Below are positions 49,832 through 59,640 of a stretch of 64,000 nt of DNA, piece after piece. The notes under the pieces were generated by a model that had not been told where the DNA came from, ran no database searches, and worked only from the letters and a program-made list of their open reading frames with translations. The position numbers and the translations under genes were made by a program. Source of the stretch: Streptococcus anginosus (GTDB lineage: Bacteria; Bacillota; Bacilli; Lactobacillales; Streptococcaceae). The first letter of the stretch is position 1, and every line of letters starts with the position of its first letter. The stretch covers positions 654,501 to 718,500 of the forward strand of contig NZ_CP012719.1 of assembly GCF_001697145.1 (NCBI RefSeq). The letters run 5' to 3'.

Positions 49832-52819
49832 ATGAAAGATTTAATATCTGTCGTTGTGACATGCTACAACCATGAAGACTATATTGAGCAATGCTTGCGC
49901 AGTATTTTTAAGCAGAGCTACAGAAATATTGAACTTTTTGTTTTAAATGATGGCTCTACAGATAAGTCTGCTCAGATTATCCAAGAAACTCTGAGAGATT
50001 CTCCTTTTCCAACACAATTTAAAAGCCATGAGAATATGGGGGTAGTTAAAACACGTAATAAAGGGCTATCCCTGATTCAGGGGACATTTTTCCTCTTTGT
50101 GGATAGCGATAATTTTCTAGATGAGAATTATATTGAAAAACTTTATCAGAAACTTTGTTCGGAAAAAGCAGATATTGCATATAGTAATTTATATGACCCA
50201 GATAGACACAAAATTTATTTAAAAAGTCATCCATTTGATTTATCTTCTTTTTTAGAGAGAAGCTATATTGATAGTTGTTCCTTAGTTCGAACAGAAGTAG
50301 CTCAAGGTATAGTTTATGATGTGGAGCTCAACTATAAGAAGCTAGAGGATTATGATTTTTTGCTTAATTTGATTATCAATAAGCAAGCAGTTCCAATCTA
50401 TGTTCAGGATACGAAATTAAATTATCGTGTTCTTGAAAACTCTATATCTCAGAGAAATTCTACCAAGTACCATTTTGATGTTTATCTTTATGTTTTAAAA
50501 AAATATCTAGATAAAATACCTCAGGAAGTTTATCAGGCTCTGAGTGATAACATCTTTATTCTAGAAGGACGGCTAGATGATTTAATCCAGCATACTGCCA
50601 AGGTAGCTGACTATGTTTCTGAATTAAAAGGAGAATTAAGCACTTCAAAAGAAACTATCAAAACTTTGAAAATAAATGTGAAAAAGATTAAATATCAGAG
50701 AGATGAAGCGATTGAAGAGCAGTTTGAAATTCGCCGTTCTATTTCCTATCGTTTAGGAAATGCAATGATTACACCTCTAAAATATATGGGGCAGATTATT
50801 CGGAACCCTAGAAACATAAAAGGTGTTTTTAGTCTGATAAAACAACAGCTAATTCGACTGAAAAGAAAGGCAAAATCTCCTAAGACATATTATTATCAAC
50901 TATTGCGCAATTCTCAACGTAAGCAGATCGCAAATGTAAATGGAAAAAAAGTGCTCATTTATGTTATTTTTGAATCTGAAAGACGTTTACAGCAATATAA
51001 AATCCTCTTTTTGGAGAAATTAGCGGTTTTAGCTGATGAGACTTTAATTGTAGTGAATGGTGAGTTGCTTGCAGAAGATATAAAAATTTTAGAGAAATAT
51101 GGTCAAGTGTTAACAAGAGATAATATTGGCTATGATACAGCAGCTTTTCGTGAGGGAATTTTGGCTCTTGGAAAGGATAAGTTGCAACAATATTCTCAGT
51201 TAATGTTAGTGAATGATACCAATATTGGTCCAACGAGGGATTTTATAGAAGTATTTCAAGTTATGGCTAAAAAAGAGCTTGATTTCTGGGGAATTTCTTA
51301 CGGAGAAACTCAAGAAGATATTACAGGATTTAATAAGTACGGATATATTCCTGAACATTTGCAGTCGTATTTTCTTGTTATCGAGCCGCTGTTATTACAT
51401 TCAAATGCTTTCTATGACTACTGGGAACAGCTGACAGATACAGACTCACGTGATGAAGCCATTGGTAAACATGAAACTATTTTTACAAAGTATTTTGCAG
51501 ACTTAGGCTATCGTTATGATGCGCTAGTTCATGAAAATAGAGATTCTGCTATGTATATTCATCCCTTGAGAATGTTAGAAGCAGGCAGTCCACTAATTAA
51601 ATACACTGCTTTGCGCAACTACGATGACCAGCAATTTTTATGGCAAGGATTGGAAAGAGAATCTGAAATACCGGATTTGTTAGACTATATTCAAGAGAAT
51701 ACGGATTATCCTATCCGTATTCTTGAAAACATTATTCAAAAATTCAAAGATATACCACGTGATCAATATATCTTAATTATTGACGGAGTGGAGAATATTA
51801 TTCCGCAATGTACCCGCTATCGTGTTTTGAATAAGGCTGAACAGCTTAGAAAAAACGGTTTTGCTGTTAAGGTAGTAAATGCCTCTGAGTTTCAGGTTTC
51901 GCAAGCTCAATATGCTAGTCATATCATTATTTATCGCGCTCCTTGGTCTATCCAATTGCAACTTCTATGCGATTTGGCTAAGAGCGAAAACAAACCAGTA
52001 TATTTTGATATTGATGACTTAGTATTTGATACAATTTATACGGATCAGCTGAGCTATACACAAGGCTTGTCCGAAAAGGATAAAAGCAACTATGATGCTG
52101 GGGTCAGAAACTATGGAAAGATGTTAGCTGCTTGTGATGGAGCCATTACTTCAACTAATCAACTGAAAGAAGAATTACTCAAGTATCAGGATACAGTTTT
52201 GTTAAATAGAAATTTAGCTTCGAGTGAATTGATGGAAGTTAGCTCATGTTTTATCAAGGATTACAATCAGCAAAGCCAACAAGTTAAGATTGGCTATTTC
52301 TCAGGGTCAATTAGTCATAACGAGAACTTTGAATTGATAAAGCCGGCTCTTAAAAAGCTGCTAGAAGCGTATCCGTTTATCGAACTTCATATTGTAGGAC
52401 ATCTAGATATTCCGACAGATATGAAAGTTTATGAGCAACAGATTATTGTTCATGATTATGTTGATTGGAAGACTTTACCACAGTTGATTAGTCAGGTAGA
52501 CATTAATTTGGCACCTCTGGTAGATTCAATTTTCAACCGTGCTAAATCTGAGATCAAATGGTTAGAAGCAGCAATGGTTAAAGTTCCTACAATTGCTAGT
52601 GATATAGGTGCTTTTGCAGATATGGTGATAGATGGTCAGACGGGGCTTTTAGCCAAAGAGGATGAATGGAAAGAGAAGCTGGACAGCTTGATTTTTTCAG
52701 CTGAACTGCGGCAGAGATTGGCAGAAAATGCCTATCATTTTGTTTTAGAAAATTGCAGTTTAGATAACAAAGATGAAATGGTGACATATTTTGAAAAGAA
52801 TAAAAACAATAAAAGTTGA
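49832..52819 (+). CDS. Trimodular glycosyltransferase: GT2, RgpF-type and GT4-like domains
   Basis: 995 residues. Domain 1 (about 1-220) is GT2 (VVVTCYNHEDYIEQCL, LNDGSTDKS, FVDSDNFL). A charged helical linker follows (about 265-300). Domain 2 (about 370-640) is a rhamnan-synthesis RgpF-type module with ILEKYGQVLTRDNIGYDTAAFREG and MLVNDTNIGPT. Domain 3 (about 660-995) resembles a GT4-type enzyme (YFDIDDLVFDTIYT, IGYFSGSISHNENFEL, KSEIKWLEAAMVKVP). It could add more than one sugar. A stand-alone RgpF-like gene is present farther downstream, so the module occurs twice. Confidence 0.85.
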   Translation: MKDLISVVVTCYNHEDYIEQCLRSIFKQSYRNIELFVLNDGSTDKSAQIIQETLRDSPFPTQFKSHENMGVVKTRNKGLSLIQGTFFLFVDSDNFLDENYIEKLYQKLCSEKADIAYSNLYDPDRHKIYLKSHPFDLSSFLERSYIDSCSLVRTEVAQGIVYDVELNYKKLEDYDFLLNLIINKQAVPIYVQDTKLNYRVLENSISQRNSTKYHFDVYLYVLKKYLDKIPQEVYQALSDNIFILEGRLDDLIQHTAKVADYVSELKGELSTSKETIKTLKINVKKIKYQRDEAIEEQFEIRRSISYRLGNAMITPLKYMGQIIRNPRNIKGVFSLIKQQLIRLKRKAKSPKTYYYQLLRNSQRKQIANVNGKKVLIYVIFESERRLQQYKILFLEKLAVLADETLIVVNGELLAEDIKILEKYGQVLTRDNIGYDTAAFREGILALGKDKLQQYSQLMLVNDTNIGPTRDFIEVFQVMAKKELDFWGISYGETQEDITGFNKYGYIPEHLQSYFLVIEPLLLHSNAFYDYWEQLTDTDSRDEAIGKHETIFTKYFADLGYRYDALVHENRDSAMYIHPLRMLEAGSPLIKYTALRNYDDQQFLWQGLERESEIPDLLDYIQENTDYPIRILENIIQKFKDIPRDQYILIIDGVENIIPQCTRYRVLNKAEQLRKNGFAVKVVNASEFQVSQAQYASHIIIYRAPWSIQLQLLCDLAKSENKPVYFDIDDLVFDTIYTDQLSYTQGLSEKDKSNYDAGVRNYGKMLAACDGAITSTNQLKEELLKYQDTVLLNRNLASSELMEVSSCFIKDYNQQSQQVKIGYFSGSISHNENFELIKPALKKLLEAYPFIELHIVGHLDIPTDMKVYEQQIIVHDYVDWKTLPQLISQVDINLAPLVDSIFNRAKSEIKWLEAAMVKVPTIASDIGAFADMVIDGQTGLLAKEDEWKEKLDSLIFSAELRQRLAENAYHFVLENCSLDNKDEMVTYFEKNKNNKS

Positions 52820-54098
52820 AACAATCTTCTTGATATTAGCAAGTATTTTTATCCTGACGTTTATGATTGTCCAGCCAATCAATCGTGTACCTGATGAAAG
52901 TAATCATGCTCGGATGACTTGGGAAGTTTTTCATAAGCCCACATCCGAAACTTATAAATGGATGGAGAAGATTCCTGCTACACCAGATGTTTCTCCTAAG
53001 GACTACAAACAATTATTTACTAAAAAAATTGCTTTATCAAAAGAAACATTTTCTTTTAGATTCAATCTAAAATCCCTCTCTTTTCTTCCTCAGTTAATTG
53101 GAATGACTCTTGGAAGTTTCCTTTATCCCTCTGTTGGTGTAATTGTCATGATGGGACGTCTTTTTAATGCTTTGGCTTACATTATAGGAATTTACTTTCT
53201 TATTAAGTATTTTAAATATGGTAAGAAAGCTCTGCTTTTTATTTCCCTTTTGCCTATTATGGTTCAGCAAGCTGCTTCACTGTCTTATGATGTGATGAAC
53301 TACTTAGAGATTATGCTGGTAATTGGCTTTTTCACTAATATTGCTTATAAAAAGAAATTTACAAATAAGAATTTGCTTGAATTGTTCTTTATTTCAATTG
53401 GACTCTTTATAACTAAGCCTAATAATTTACTTTTGCTGGGACTATTGCCGTTTATTGATTTTGAATTTGAAGGTTTTTTATCAGCTCTAAATAGAAGTTT
53501 TTTAGCAACAAAAAATTTTGTGGGTCGTTATCGCTATGTTTTCTATATATTGGGATTTATTGCATTTTTCTTAGCACTTCATCTGGCTTTTCGCAATCAA
53601 GGCGGATTAATGCATTACGGTCGGGTTTTGCTTAATACTCTCTTTAAACAGCGTCTAAATGGTGATTTGAATACAATTTTGACGATTGGAATATTTGGGT
53701 TCTTGGGAAATTTCACCATCCAATTACCTCTCTGGTTAATTTTTATTGATGTTGCAGTACTGGTCATCATTTTCTTGCAATCCCAAAAGGATTTTATGAG
53801 TCGGAGCTACACTGTTATATCTTGTTATCTTTTTGTAGTGCAGGTTATTGCTGTTATCTCTATTATGTATTTACAGTGGACACCGATTGTCCTTGGTAAA
53901 AATGCACCAGTGTCAGTAGGGGCTCAAGGCCGCTATTTCACGCCTTTTCTCATTTTGCTACTACCAACAGTCGCAAATCTTGGTGTATTGGAGATAAAAG
54001 AAGAAAAAGTTAATAGACTAATGGTTGGTACCTTGATTGTCAACTTCCTGATTTCTCTGTATTTAATGGTACCATTTTATTGGAATTTATTAGGATAA
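52791..54098 (+). CDS. DUF2142 family multi-pass membrane protein
   Basis: 435 residues with about ten membrane helices. The first loop has QPINRVPDESNHARMTWEV, characteristic of DUF2142, a family often placed among GT-C-like transferases in surface polysaccharide clusters. It begins at a TTG (52791) inside the upstream gene, overlapping it by 29 nt; a later in-frame TTG is also possible. The start is therefore uncertain. Confidence 0.78.
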   Translation: MKRIKTIKVETIFLILASIFILTFMIVQPINRVPDESNHARMTWEVFHKPTSETYKWMEKIPATPDVSPKDYKQLFTKKIALSKETFSFRFNLKSLSFLPQLIGMTLGSFLYPSVGVIVMMGRLFNALAYIIGIYFLIKYFKYGKKALLFISLLPIMVQQAASLSYDVMNYLEIMLVIGFFTNIAYKKKFTNKNLLELFFISIGLFITKPNNLLLLGLLPFIDFEFEGFLSALNRSFLATKNFVGRYRYVFYILGFIAFFLALHLAFRNQGGLMHYGRVLLNTLFKQRLNGDLNTILTIGIFGFLGNFTIQLPLWLIFIDVAVLVIIFLQSQKDFMSRSYTVISCYLFVVQVIAVISIMYLQWTPIVLGKNAPVSVGAQGRYFTPFLILLLPTVANLGVLEIKEEKVNRLMVGTLIVNFLISLYLMVPFYWNLLG

Positions 54099-54101
54099 GC
54101 T

Positions 54102-55349
54102 ATGAAAAAAACTATATTATTTATTTCCCCAACGGGAACACTAGACAATGGTGCAGAAATATCAATTGTTCATTTGATGGAATATCTAGTGCAAACGGGC
54201 CATACCGTCATCAACGCTATTCCCGACTACCATGTGTCAGTTCAGCAGGATTATATAGCAAAACTTGCTAAAAAAGGTATCGAAACACTAGCTTTGCCAT
54301 CTGTTAAGTGGTGGTGGGAAGATGCACCAGGTGGTTTACCAGGAACTCATAACGAAAGAGTTATATCCTATCAGGAAAATATTGCTGCACTTAGGAAAAT
54401 CATTACAGACAAACAAATTGAATTAGTCATTACGAATACAGTTAATATGTTTCAAGGAGCAGTTGCAGCAGCCTGTGAGAATATTCCACATTTTTGGCTG
54501 ATTCATGAATTTCCTAATGGAGAGTTTGGCTATTATAAAGAAAAATTAACTTTCATAACTGATTACTCACAGGAAATTTTTGCTGTAAGAGGCGCTCTAC
54601 AAAAGCAGCTGAAAGAATTGCTACCCAAGCAGGGTGTCTTATCTTTTGCGCCTTTTACACAAATTGTTTCTACTGGAATTAAGGGAAAAGACGCAGCAAA
54701 ACGTCGCATTGTGTCTGTTGGTCGCTTAACTGAACGGAAAAACCAATTAGAATTGATTAAAGCTTATAGTAAGTTACCTCATCCTAGTCCAGAGTTGATT
54801 TTTATTGGTGCTTGGGATGAAGAATATAAGAAAAAATGCGAGGCTTATATAGCAGAAAAAAACCTTAAAAATATTCATTTTTTAGGTCATAGAGACCAGC
54901 CTTGGGAAGAAGTGACAGTAGCAGATCTTGCTGTCTTCACTTCAGCTATGGAAACTTTTGGTTTGGTTTATATTGAAGCTATCATGAACGGAATTCCAGC
55001 CATTATCTCAGATAATTTGGGGCATTTGTCGGCTTATGAAATTTTTGAAGAAGGACAATTATATCCATCGGGAAATGTGGAAATTCTCACTGAGCGAATC
55101 AAAGAAGCTTTGGCTTCATTTGAACAGTTAAAAGAAAATTCTTTAGCTAATCTAGAAAAGATTCGCAGCCTTTATACTGTTCAGGAAGTTTATCATGAGA
55201 TATTGGACCGGATTGAAAACCTGACATTTACTGATGGAAATTCCTTGTATCACCTAAAATTTTTATTTGAGTCATCTGTTTCTGCCTATCCTACAAGTTC
55301 TTTTTTGAAAAAATTAAAGAAAAAATTATGTTCAATCCTAAAAGAGTAG
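54102..55349 (+). CDS. GT4 family glycosyltransferase
   Basis: 415 residues. The N-terminal domain has LFISPTGTLDNGAEISIVHLM; the C-terminal donor domain has IVSVGRLTERKNQLELIKAY, FLGHRDQPWEEV and ETFGLVYIEAIMNGIPAI with the conserved Glu residues. Retaining transferase using an NDP-sugar. It is 3 bp after the DUF2142 gene and ends the long operon before a terminator. Confidence 0.88.
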   Translation: MKKTILFISPTGTLDNGAEISIVHLMEYLVQTGHTVINAIPDYHVSVQQDYIAKLAKKGIETLALPSVKWWWEDAPGGLPGTHNERVISYQENIAALRKIITDKQIELVITNTVNMFQGAVAAACENIPHFWLIHEFPNGEFGYYKEKLTFITDYSQEIFAVRGALQKQLKELLPKQGVLSFAPFTQIVSTGIKGKDAAKRRIVSVGRLTERKNQLELIKAYSKLPHPSPELIFIGAWDEEYKKKCEAYIAEKNLKNIHFLGHRDQPWEEVTVADLAVFTSAMETFGLVYIEAIMNGIPAIISDNLGHLSAYEIFEEGQLYPSGNVEILTERIKEALASFEQLKENSLANLEKIRSLYTVQEVYHEILDRIENLTFTDGNSLYHLKFLFESSVSAYPTSSFLKKLKKKLCSILKE

Positions 55350-55400
55350 AGGAGCCAGGATGATAAAATCATTCTGTTTGAGTTTTTTGTATCGCATCAG

Positions 55401-55459
55401 AAAAAGGCGGATAAATCAGTATTATAGTTCAGACTATTGGCTGTTTTAACCGCCTTTTT
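55401..55459. terminator. Terminator after the side-chain operon
   Basis: AAAAAGGCGG (55401-55410) and CCGCCTTTTT (55450-55459) form a perfect 10-bp stem around a 39-nt loop that can fold further (ATAGT/ACTAT). The A and T ends make it potentially bidirectional. Confidence 0.8.
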
Positions 55460-55490
55460 ATTTATTGTATTACACAAACTGTTCATAAAG

Positions 55491-55499
55491 TGGTATAAT
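55491..55499 (+). promoter_or_regulatory. Extended -10 promoter of the rgp operon
   Basis: TGG followed by TATAAT (55494-55499), 35 nt before the rgpA ATG at 55535. Confidence 0.6.
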
Positions 55500-55534
55500 A
55501 GTATGAATTGTAAAATCTTGAAGTGAGGAAAATC

Positions 55535-56683
55535 ATGCAGCATGTATTCATTATTGGAAGTCGTGGTCTTCCTGCAAAATATGGTGGATTTGAAACTTTT
55601 GTAGAAAATTTGGTTGGACACCAGGTTTCATCACAGATTCAGTATCATGTGGCTTGCTTGTCAGATAAAGAAGCCTATCATCATTTTGACTACAAAGGCG
55701 TAGATTGTTTTACGATTCAAGCACCAAAATTTGGTCCAGCTCGTGTTATTGCCTATGATATGATGGCAATCAACTACGCTTTGAAGTTAGTGAAAGAGCA
55801 AGAAATAGTTCAACCGGTTTTTTATATTTTAGGAAATACAATCGGAGCTTTTATTGCACCTTTTTCTCGAAAAATTCACCATGCCGGTGGTATATTTTAC
55901 ATCAATCCAGATGGTCTGGAATGGAAGCGTGCAAAGTGGGCAAAACCAGTTCAAGCTTATCTCAAGTATTCTGAAAAGTTGATGACTAAACATGCAGATT
56001 TGGTAATTTCAGATAATCAAGGAATTGAAATGTACATCAACAAGATCTATCCTTGGTCTAAAACGACTTTTATCGCTTATGGAACAGATTTAAATTTATC
56101 TTCTTTGACAGATCAGACTACAAAAGTGCGTGATTTTTTTAACCAATGGCAGAGTAAAGAAAAAAATTATTATTTGATTGTTGGGCGTTTTGTTCCAGAA
56201 AATAACTATGAAATTATCATTCGTGAGTTTATGAAGTCACAGACGCAACGAGATTTACTGATTGTCTGCAATTATCAAGGGAATGTTTATTTTGACGAGT
56301 TGCGAAATAAAACAGGTTTTGACCAAGATAAGCGGATTAAGTTTGTTGGAACGGTTTATGATCAGGAATTATTGAAGTACATTCGCAATCAAGCCTTTGC
56401 TTATATTCATGGTCACGAAGTCGGAGGGACTAATCCTGGCTTGCTGGAGGCGTTGGCGCAAACGGATTTGAACTTGGTTTTAGATGTCGATTTTAATCGT
56501 CAAGTTGCAAAGGGAACGGCTTTCTATTGGCAGAAAGCAGATGCATCTTTAGTAGAATTGATTGACCAAGTAGATATGAAAGTCGATTTCTCCCAATTAG
56601 GGCAAGCTGCCAAAGAAAATATGAAAGAAAACTACACCTGGGAAAAAATTGTGGGTGAATACGAGGAATTATTTTTATCATGA
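55535..56683 (+). CDS. rgpA: Rhamnosyltransferase RgpA-like (DUF1972/GT4)
   Basis: 382 residues from ATG 55535 with GAGGA 5 nt upstream; an in-frame GTG at 55523 overlaps that ribosome site and is rejected. IIGSRGLPAKYGGFETFVENL is the hallmark of the DUF1972/RgpA group; the donor domain has LIVGRFVPENNYEIII and GGTNPGLLEALA. It starts or extends the polyrhamnose chain on the lipid carrier in the cytoplasm. First gene of rgpA-B-C-D-F-gacH; overlaps rgpB by 4 nt. Confidence 0.9.
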   Translation: MQHVFIIGSRGLPAKYGGFETFVENLVGHQVSSQIQYHVACLSDKEAYHHFDYKGVDCFTIQAPKFGPARVIAYDMMAINYALKLVKEQEIVQPVFYILGNTIGAFIAPFSRKIHHAGGIFYINPDGLEWKRAKWAKPVQAYLKYSEKLMTKHADLVISDNQGIEMYINKIYPWSKTTFIAYGTDLNLSSLTDQTTKVRDFFNQWQSKEKNYYLIVGRFVPENNYEIIIREFMKSQTQRDLLIVCNYQGNVYFDELRNKTGFDQDKRIKFVGTVYDQELLKYIRNQAFAYIHGHEVGGTNPGLLEALAQTDLNLVLDVDFNRQVAKGTAFYWQKADASLVELIDQVDMKVDFSQLGQAAKENMKENYTWEKIVGEYEELFLS

Positions 56684-57615
56684 AAGTGACGATTCTCATG
56701 TCCACCTACAATGGTGAGCGATTTTTAGTAGAGCAGATTGAGAGCATCTTGAATCAGACTTATACAGACTGGCAACTATTGATTCGAGATGACGGTTCTA
56801 AAGACAGGACACGTGAGATTATTCAAGATTTTTGTCAAAAAGATAATCGCATTCGTTTTGTGAATCCCGATAGTGTCGAGAATGTTGGGGTTATTAAAAG
56901 TTTCTTTCATCTTTTGAAATATCAAACGTCAGATTTCTATCTATTTAGCGATCAGGATGACGTTTGGCTACCTGAAAAAATAGAGCTGCAGCTGAAAGAA
57001 GCAGAAAAATATGATAATACGCTACCTTTACTTGTTTATATGGATTTAAAAGTAGTAGATCAAGAACTCAATGTTGTTCATGAAAGTATGATTCAAACAC
57101 AATCGGATCATGCAAATACAGAATTGCTCCAAGAATTAACAGAAAATACTGTGACTGGCGGCGTTTCGATGATTAATCAAGCTCTGGCTGACTTATGGAA
57201 TGGGCAGGAGGAGTATGACTTACTCATGCACGACTGGTATCTAGCTCTACTAGCTACAGCTTTTGGCAAGCTGGTTTATATTGATAAGCAGGGAGAGTTG
57301 TATCGCCAACACTCTAGTAATGTCTTGGGAGCACGCACACTTAGAAAAAGAATGAAAAACTGGATTCGCCCGCATATCCTTTTTGCCAAGTATTGGAATC
57401 TCATCCAAGCGAGTCAAAAACAAGCAAAAAACTTGTTGGGGTTACCATTGAGCCCTGCTGATAAAGAAATTGTAGAAAATTTTGTAACGATTATGGAAGT
57501 ACCTTTGACAGAACGATATAAGCGTCTATGGAAATATGGTTTCCGAAAAAATCGCACCTTCCATACTTTTGTCTTCACCACTTTGATTCTCACAAAATTT
57601 GCTTATAAGGAGTAA
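56680..57615 (+). CDS. rgpB: Rhamnosyltransferase RgpB-like (GT2)
   Basis: 311 residues. ILMSTYNGERFLVEQIESIL, RDDGSKDRT and LFSDQDDVW place it in the RgpB group of GT2 enzymes, which add alpha-linked rhamnose during backbone synthesis. The ATG overlaps the rgpA stop. Function is inferred from family and from position before the rgpC/rgpD exporter. Confidence 0.9.
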   Translation: MKVTILMSTYNGERFLVEQIESILNQTYTDWQLLIRDDGSKDRTREIIQDFCQKDNRIRFVNPDSVENVGVIKSFFHLLKYQTSDFYLFSDQDDVWLPEKIELQLKEAEKYDNTLPLLVYMDLKVVDQELNVVHESMIQTQSDHANTELLQELTENTVTGGVSMINQALADLWNGQEEYDLLMHDWYLALLATAFGKLVYIDKQGELYRQHSSNVLGARTLRKRMKNWIRPHILFAKYWNLIQASQKQAKNLLGLPLSPADKEIVENFVTIMEVPLTERYKRLWKYGFRKNRTFHTFVFTTLILTKFAYKE

Positions 57616-57617
57616 TG

Positions 57618-58424
57618 ATGGACTTATTTAGTCGAAAAAATATGATTCTCTTACGCGAGATGATTAAAACGGATTTTAAATTACGGTATCAAGGAAGTTT
57701 GATTGGGCATTTATGGTCCATTTTGAAACCTTTTATGCTATTTACAATTATGTATTTAGTATTTGTTCGATTTTTGAAATTTGACGATGGAACTCCCCAT
57801 TATGCAGTAGGATTGTTGCTAGGGATGGTAACTTGGAGTTTCTTTACAGAAGCTACCAATATGGGAATGCTATCGATTGTTTCACGTGGAGATTTGCTGA
57901 GAAAATTAAATTTCTCTAAATCAATTATCGTTTTTTCAGCCATTGCCGGTGCAGCTATCAACTATGCAATAAATATTTTAGTAGTCTTTGTATTTGCTTT
58001 GATTAATGGAGTTTCTATAAATGCAGGTTGGTTGATTATTATTCCTTTGTTTGTGGAATTGATTTTAATGGCTACAGGAGTTTCTTTGGCGTTGTCTACT
58101 CTATTTGTTAAATATCGAGATATTGGTCCGATTTGGGAAGTTGTATTGCAGGCTGGTATGTACGCAACGCCTATTATTTACTCTTTAACATTTATTCTTC
58201 AGCGTGGACAAGTAACTATCGCTAAATTGATGATGCTCAATCCTTTGGCACAGATTATTCAGGATTTGCGACATTTTGTGGTTTATTCTGGAAGTATGAG
58301 AGGTTGGGATTTGATTAACACCCCTTGGATTGCAGCGTTTCCTTATGTGTTACCAGTTTTAATTTTTGTCTTTGGTCTATATATTTTTAATAAAAATGCT
58401 AAGAGGTTTGCGGAGATTTTATAA
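57618..58424 (+). CDS. rgpC: Polysaccharide ABC exporter permease RgpC
   Basis: 268 residues with six membrane helices and the ABC-2 type permease pattern: LLREMIKTDFKLRYQGSLIGHLWSILKPF at the N-terminus is distinctive for RgpC/TagG/Wzm proteins. Two ATGs (57615 and 57618) are possible; the second is better spaced from AAGGAG. With RgpD it moves the lipid-linked rhamnan across the membrane. Confidence 0.94.
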   Translation: MDLFSRKNMILLREMIKTDFKLRYQGSLIGHLWSILKPFMLFTIMYLVFVRFLKFDDGTPHYAVGLLLGMVTWSFFTEATNMGMLSIVSRGDLLRKLNFSKSIIVFSAIAGAAINYAINILVVFVFALINGVSINAGWLIIIPLFVELILMATGVSLALSTLFVKYRDIGPIWEVVLQAGMYATPIIYSLTFILQRGQVTIAKLMMLNPLAQIIQDLRHFVVYSGSMRGWDLINTPWIAAFPYVLPVLIFVFGLYIFNKNAKRFAEIL

Positions 58425-59626
58425 TGTCGAATAATATTGCAGTAAAAATTGATCATGTTAGTAAATTTTTTCGTTTGCCAACAGAAGCAACTCAAAGTTT
58501 AAGGACTAGTTTGGTCAATTGTTTTAAAGGAATCAAGGGTTATAAAGAGCAACATGTGTTAAAAGATATTTCCTTTGAAGTTGAAAAGGGTGATTTCTTT
58601 GGGATTGTTGGTCGAAATGGTTCTGGTAAGTCGACGCTTTTGAAAATTATTTCAGAGATTTATGTTCCTGAGAAGGGAACGGTGACTATTGATGGAAAGC
58701 TAGTTTCCTTTATTGAGCTAGGAGTTGGTTTCAATCCTGAGCTAACAGGTAGAGAAAATGTCTATATGAATGGTGCCATGCTTGGATTTTCTACCGAAGA
58801 GATAGACACTATGTATGATGATATTGTTGAATTTGCAGAACTTGAAGAATTCATGAATCAGAAACTGAAGAATTATTCTAGCGGAATGCAAGTCCGTTTA
58901 GCTTTTTCGGTTGCTATTAAAGCTCAGGGAGATATTCTCATTCTTGATGAAGTGTTAGCAGTGGGTGATGAAGCTTTTCAACGCAAGTGCAATGATTATT
59001 TTATGGAACGCAAAAAATCCGGAAAAACCACTATCCTAGTAACCCATGACATGAATGCAGTGAAAAAATATTGCAATAAAGCAGTTTTGATTGAAGACGG
59101 GCTAATCAAAGTGGTCGGTGCACCGGATGATGTTGCAAACCAGTATAGTCTTGATAATGCCAGCCAGAAAAAAGCCTTAAATGACGACTTTACTGCAGAG
59201 CATGAGGCTATCTCTGATTTAAAGGTTGAACTCTTGACTCCTGCACAAATAACTCCGAATCAAGAAATCAAATTTGAAATTTCGTATCAGGTAAAACAAG
59301 ATATTCCGACTTATATCGCTTTTTCTTTGACTGATATTGACCGCAGTATTTGGATTTACAATGATAATTCTTTTGATGATATGACAAATGGAGAAGGCGA
59401 GAAGAGATTTGTATATGCTTGTTCACTTGCTGAAGTAAATGATATCAAGCTTAAATTACAAGTATCAGTCCGAGACCATCATGATCAAATCCTTGCTTTT
59501 GCCAATTCAAAGAATACTCCCATTATCCTTATCAATCGTAACGATATTTCTGATGATGACATTTCAGCAAAAGACTCTGCGACTGGCTTGATTCAGCGGA
59601 ATGGAAGTTGGATAATTTCACAATAG
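58424..59626 (+). CDS. rgpD: Polysaccharide ABC exporter ATPase RgpD
   Basis: 400 residues. Walker A GRNGSGKST (about 63-71), signature YSSGMQVRLAFS and Walker B ILILDEVLAVGDE are intact. The C-terminal region (about 245-400) is an extra beta-rich domain of the Wzt type that may recognise the sugar chain. The ATG overlaps the rgpC stop by one base. Confidence 0.94.
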   Translation: MSNNIAVKIDHVSKFFRLPTEATQSLRTSLVNCFKGIKGYKEQHVLKDISFEVEKGDFFGIVGRNGSGKSTLLKIISEIYVPEKGTVTIDGKLVSFIELGVGFNPELTGRENVYMNGAMLGFSTEEIDTMYDDIVEFAELEEFMNQKLKNYSSGMQVRLAFSVAIKAQGDILILDEVLAVGDEAFQRKCNDYFMERKKSGKTTILVTHDMNAVKKYCNKAVLIEDGLIKVVGAPDDVANQYSLDNASQKKALNDDFTAEHEAISDLKVELLTPAQITPNQEIKFEISYQVKQDIPTYIAFSLTDIDRSIWIYNDNSFDDMTNGEGEKRFVYACSLAEVNDIKLKLQVSVRDHHDQILAFANSKNTPIILINRNDISDDDISAKDSATGLIQRNGSWIISQ

Positions 59627-59640
59627 AATAAGGTGATTCT

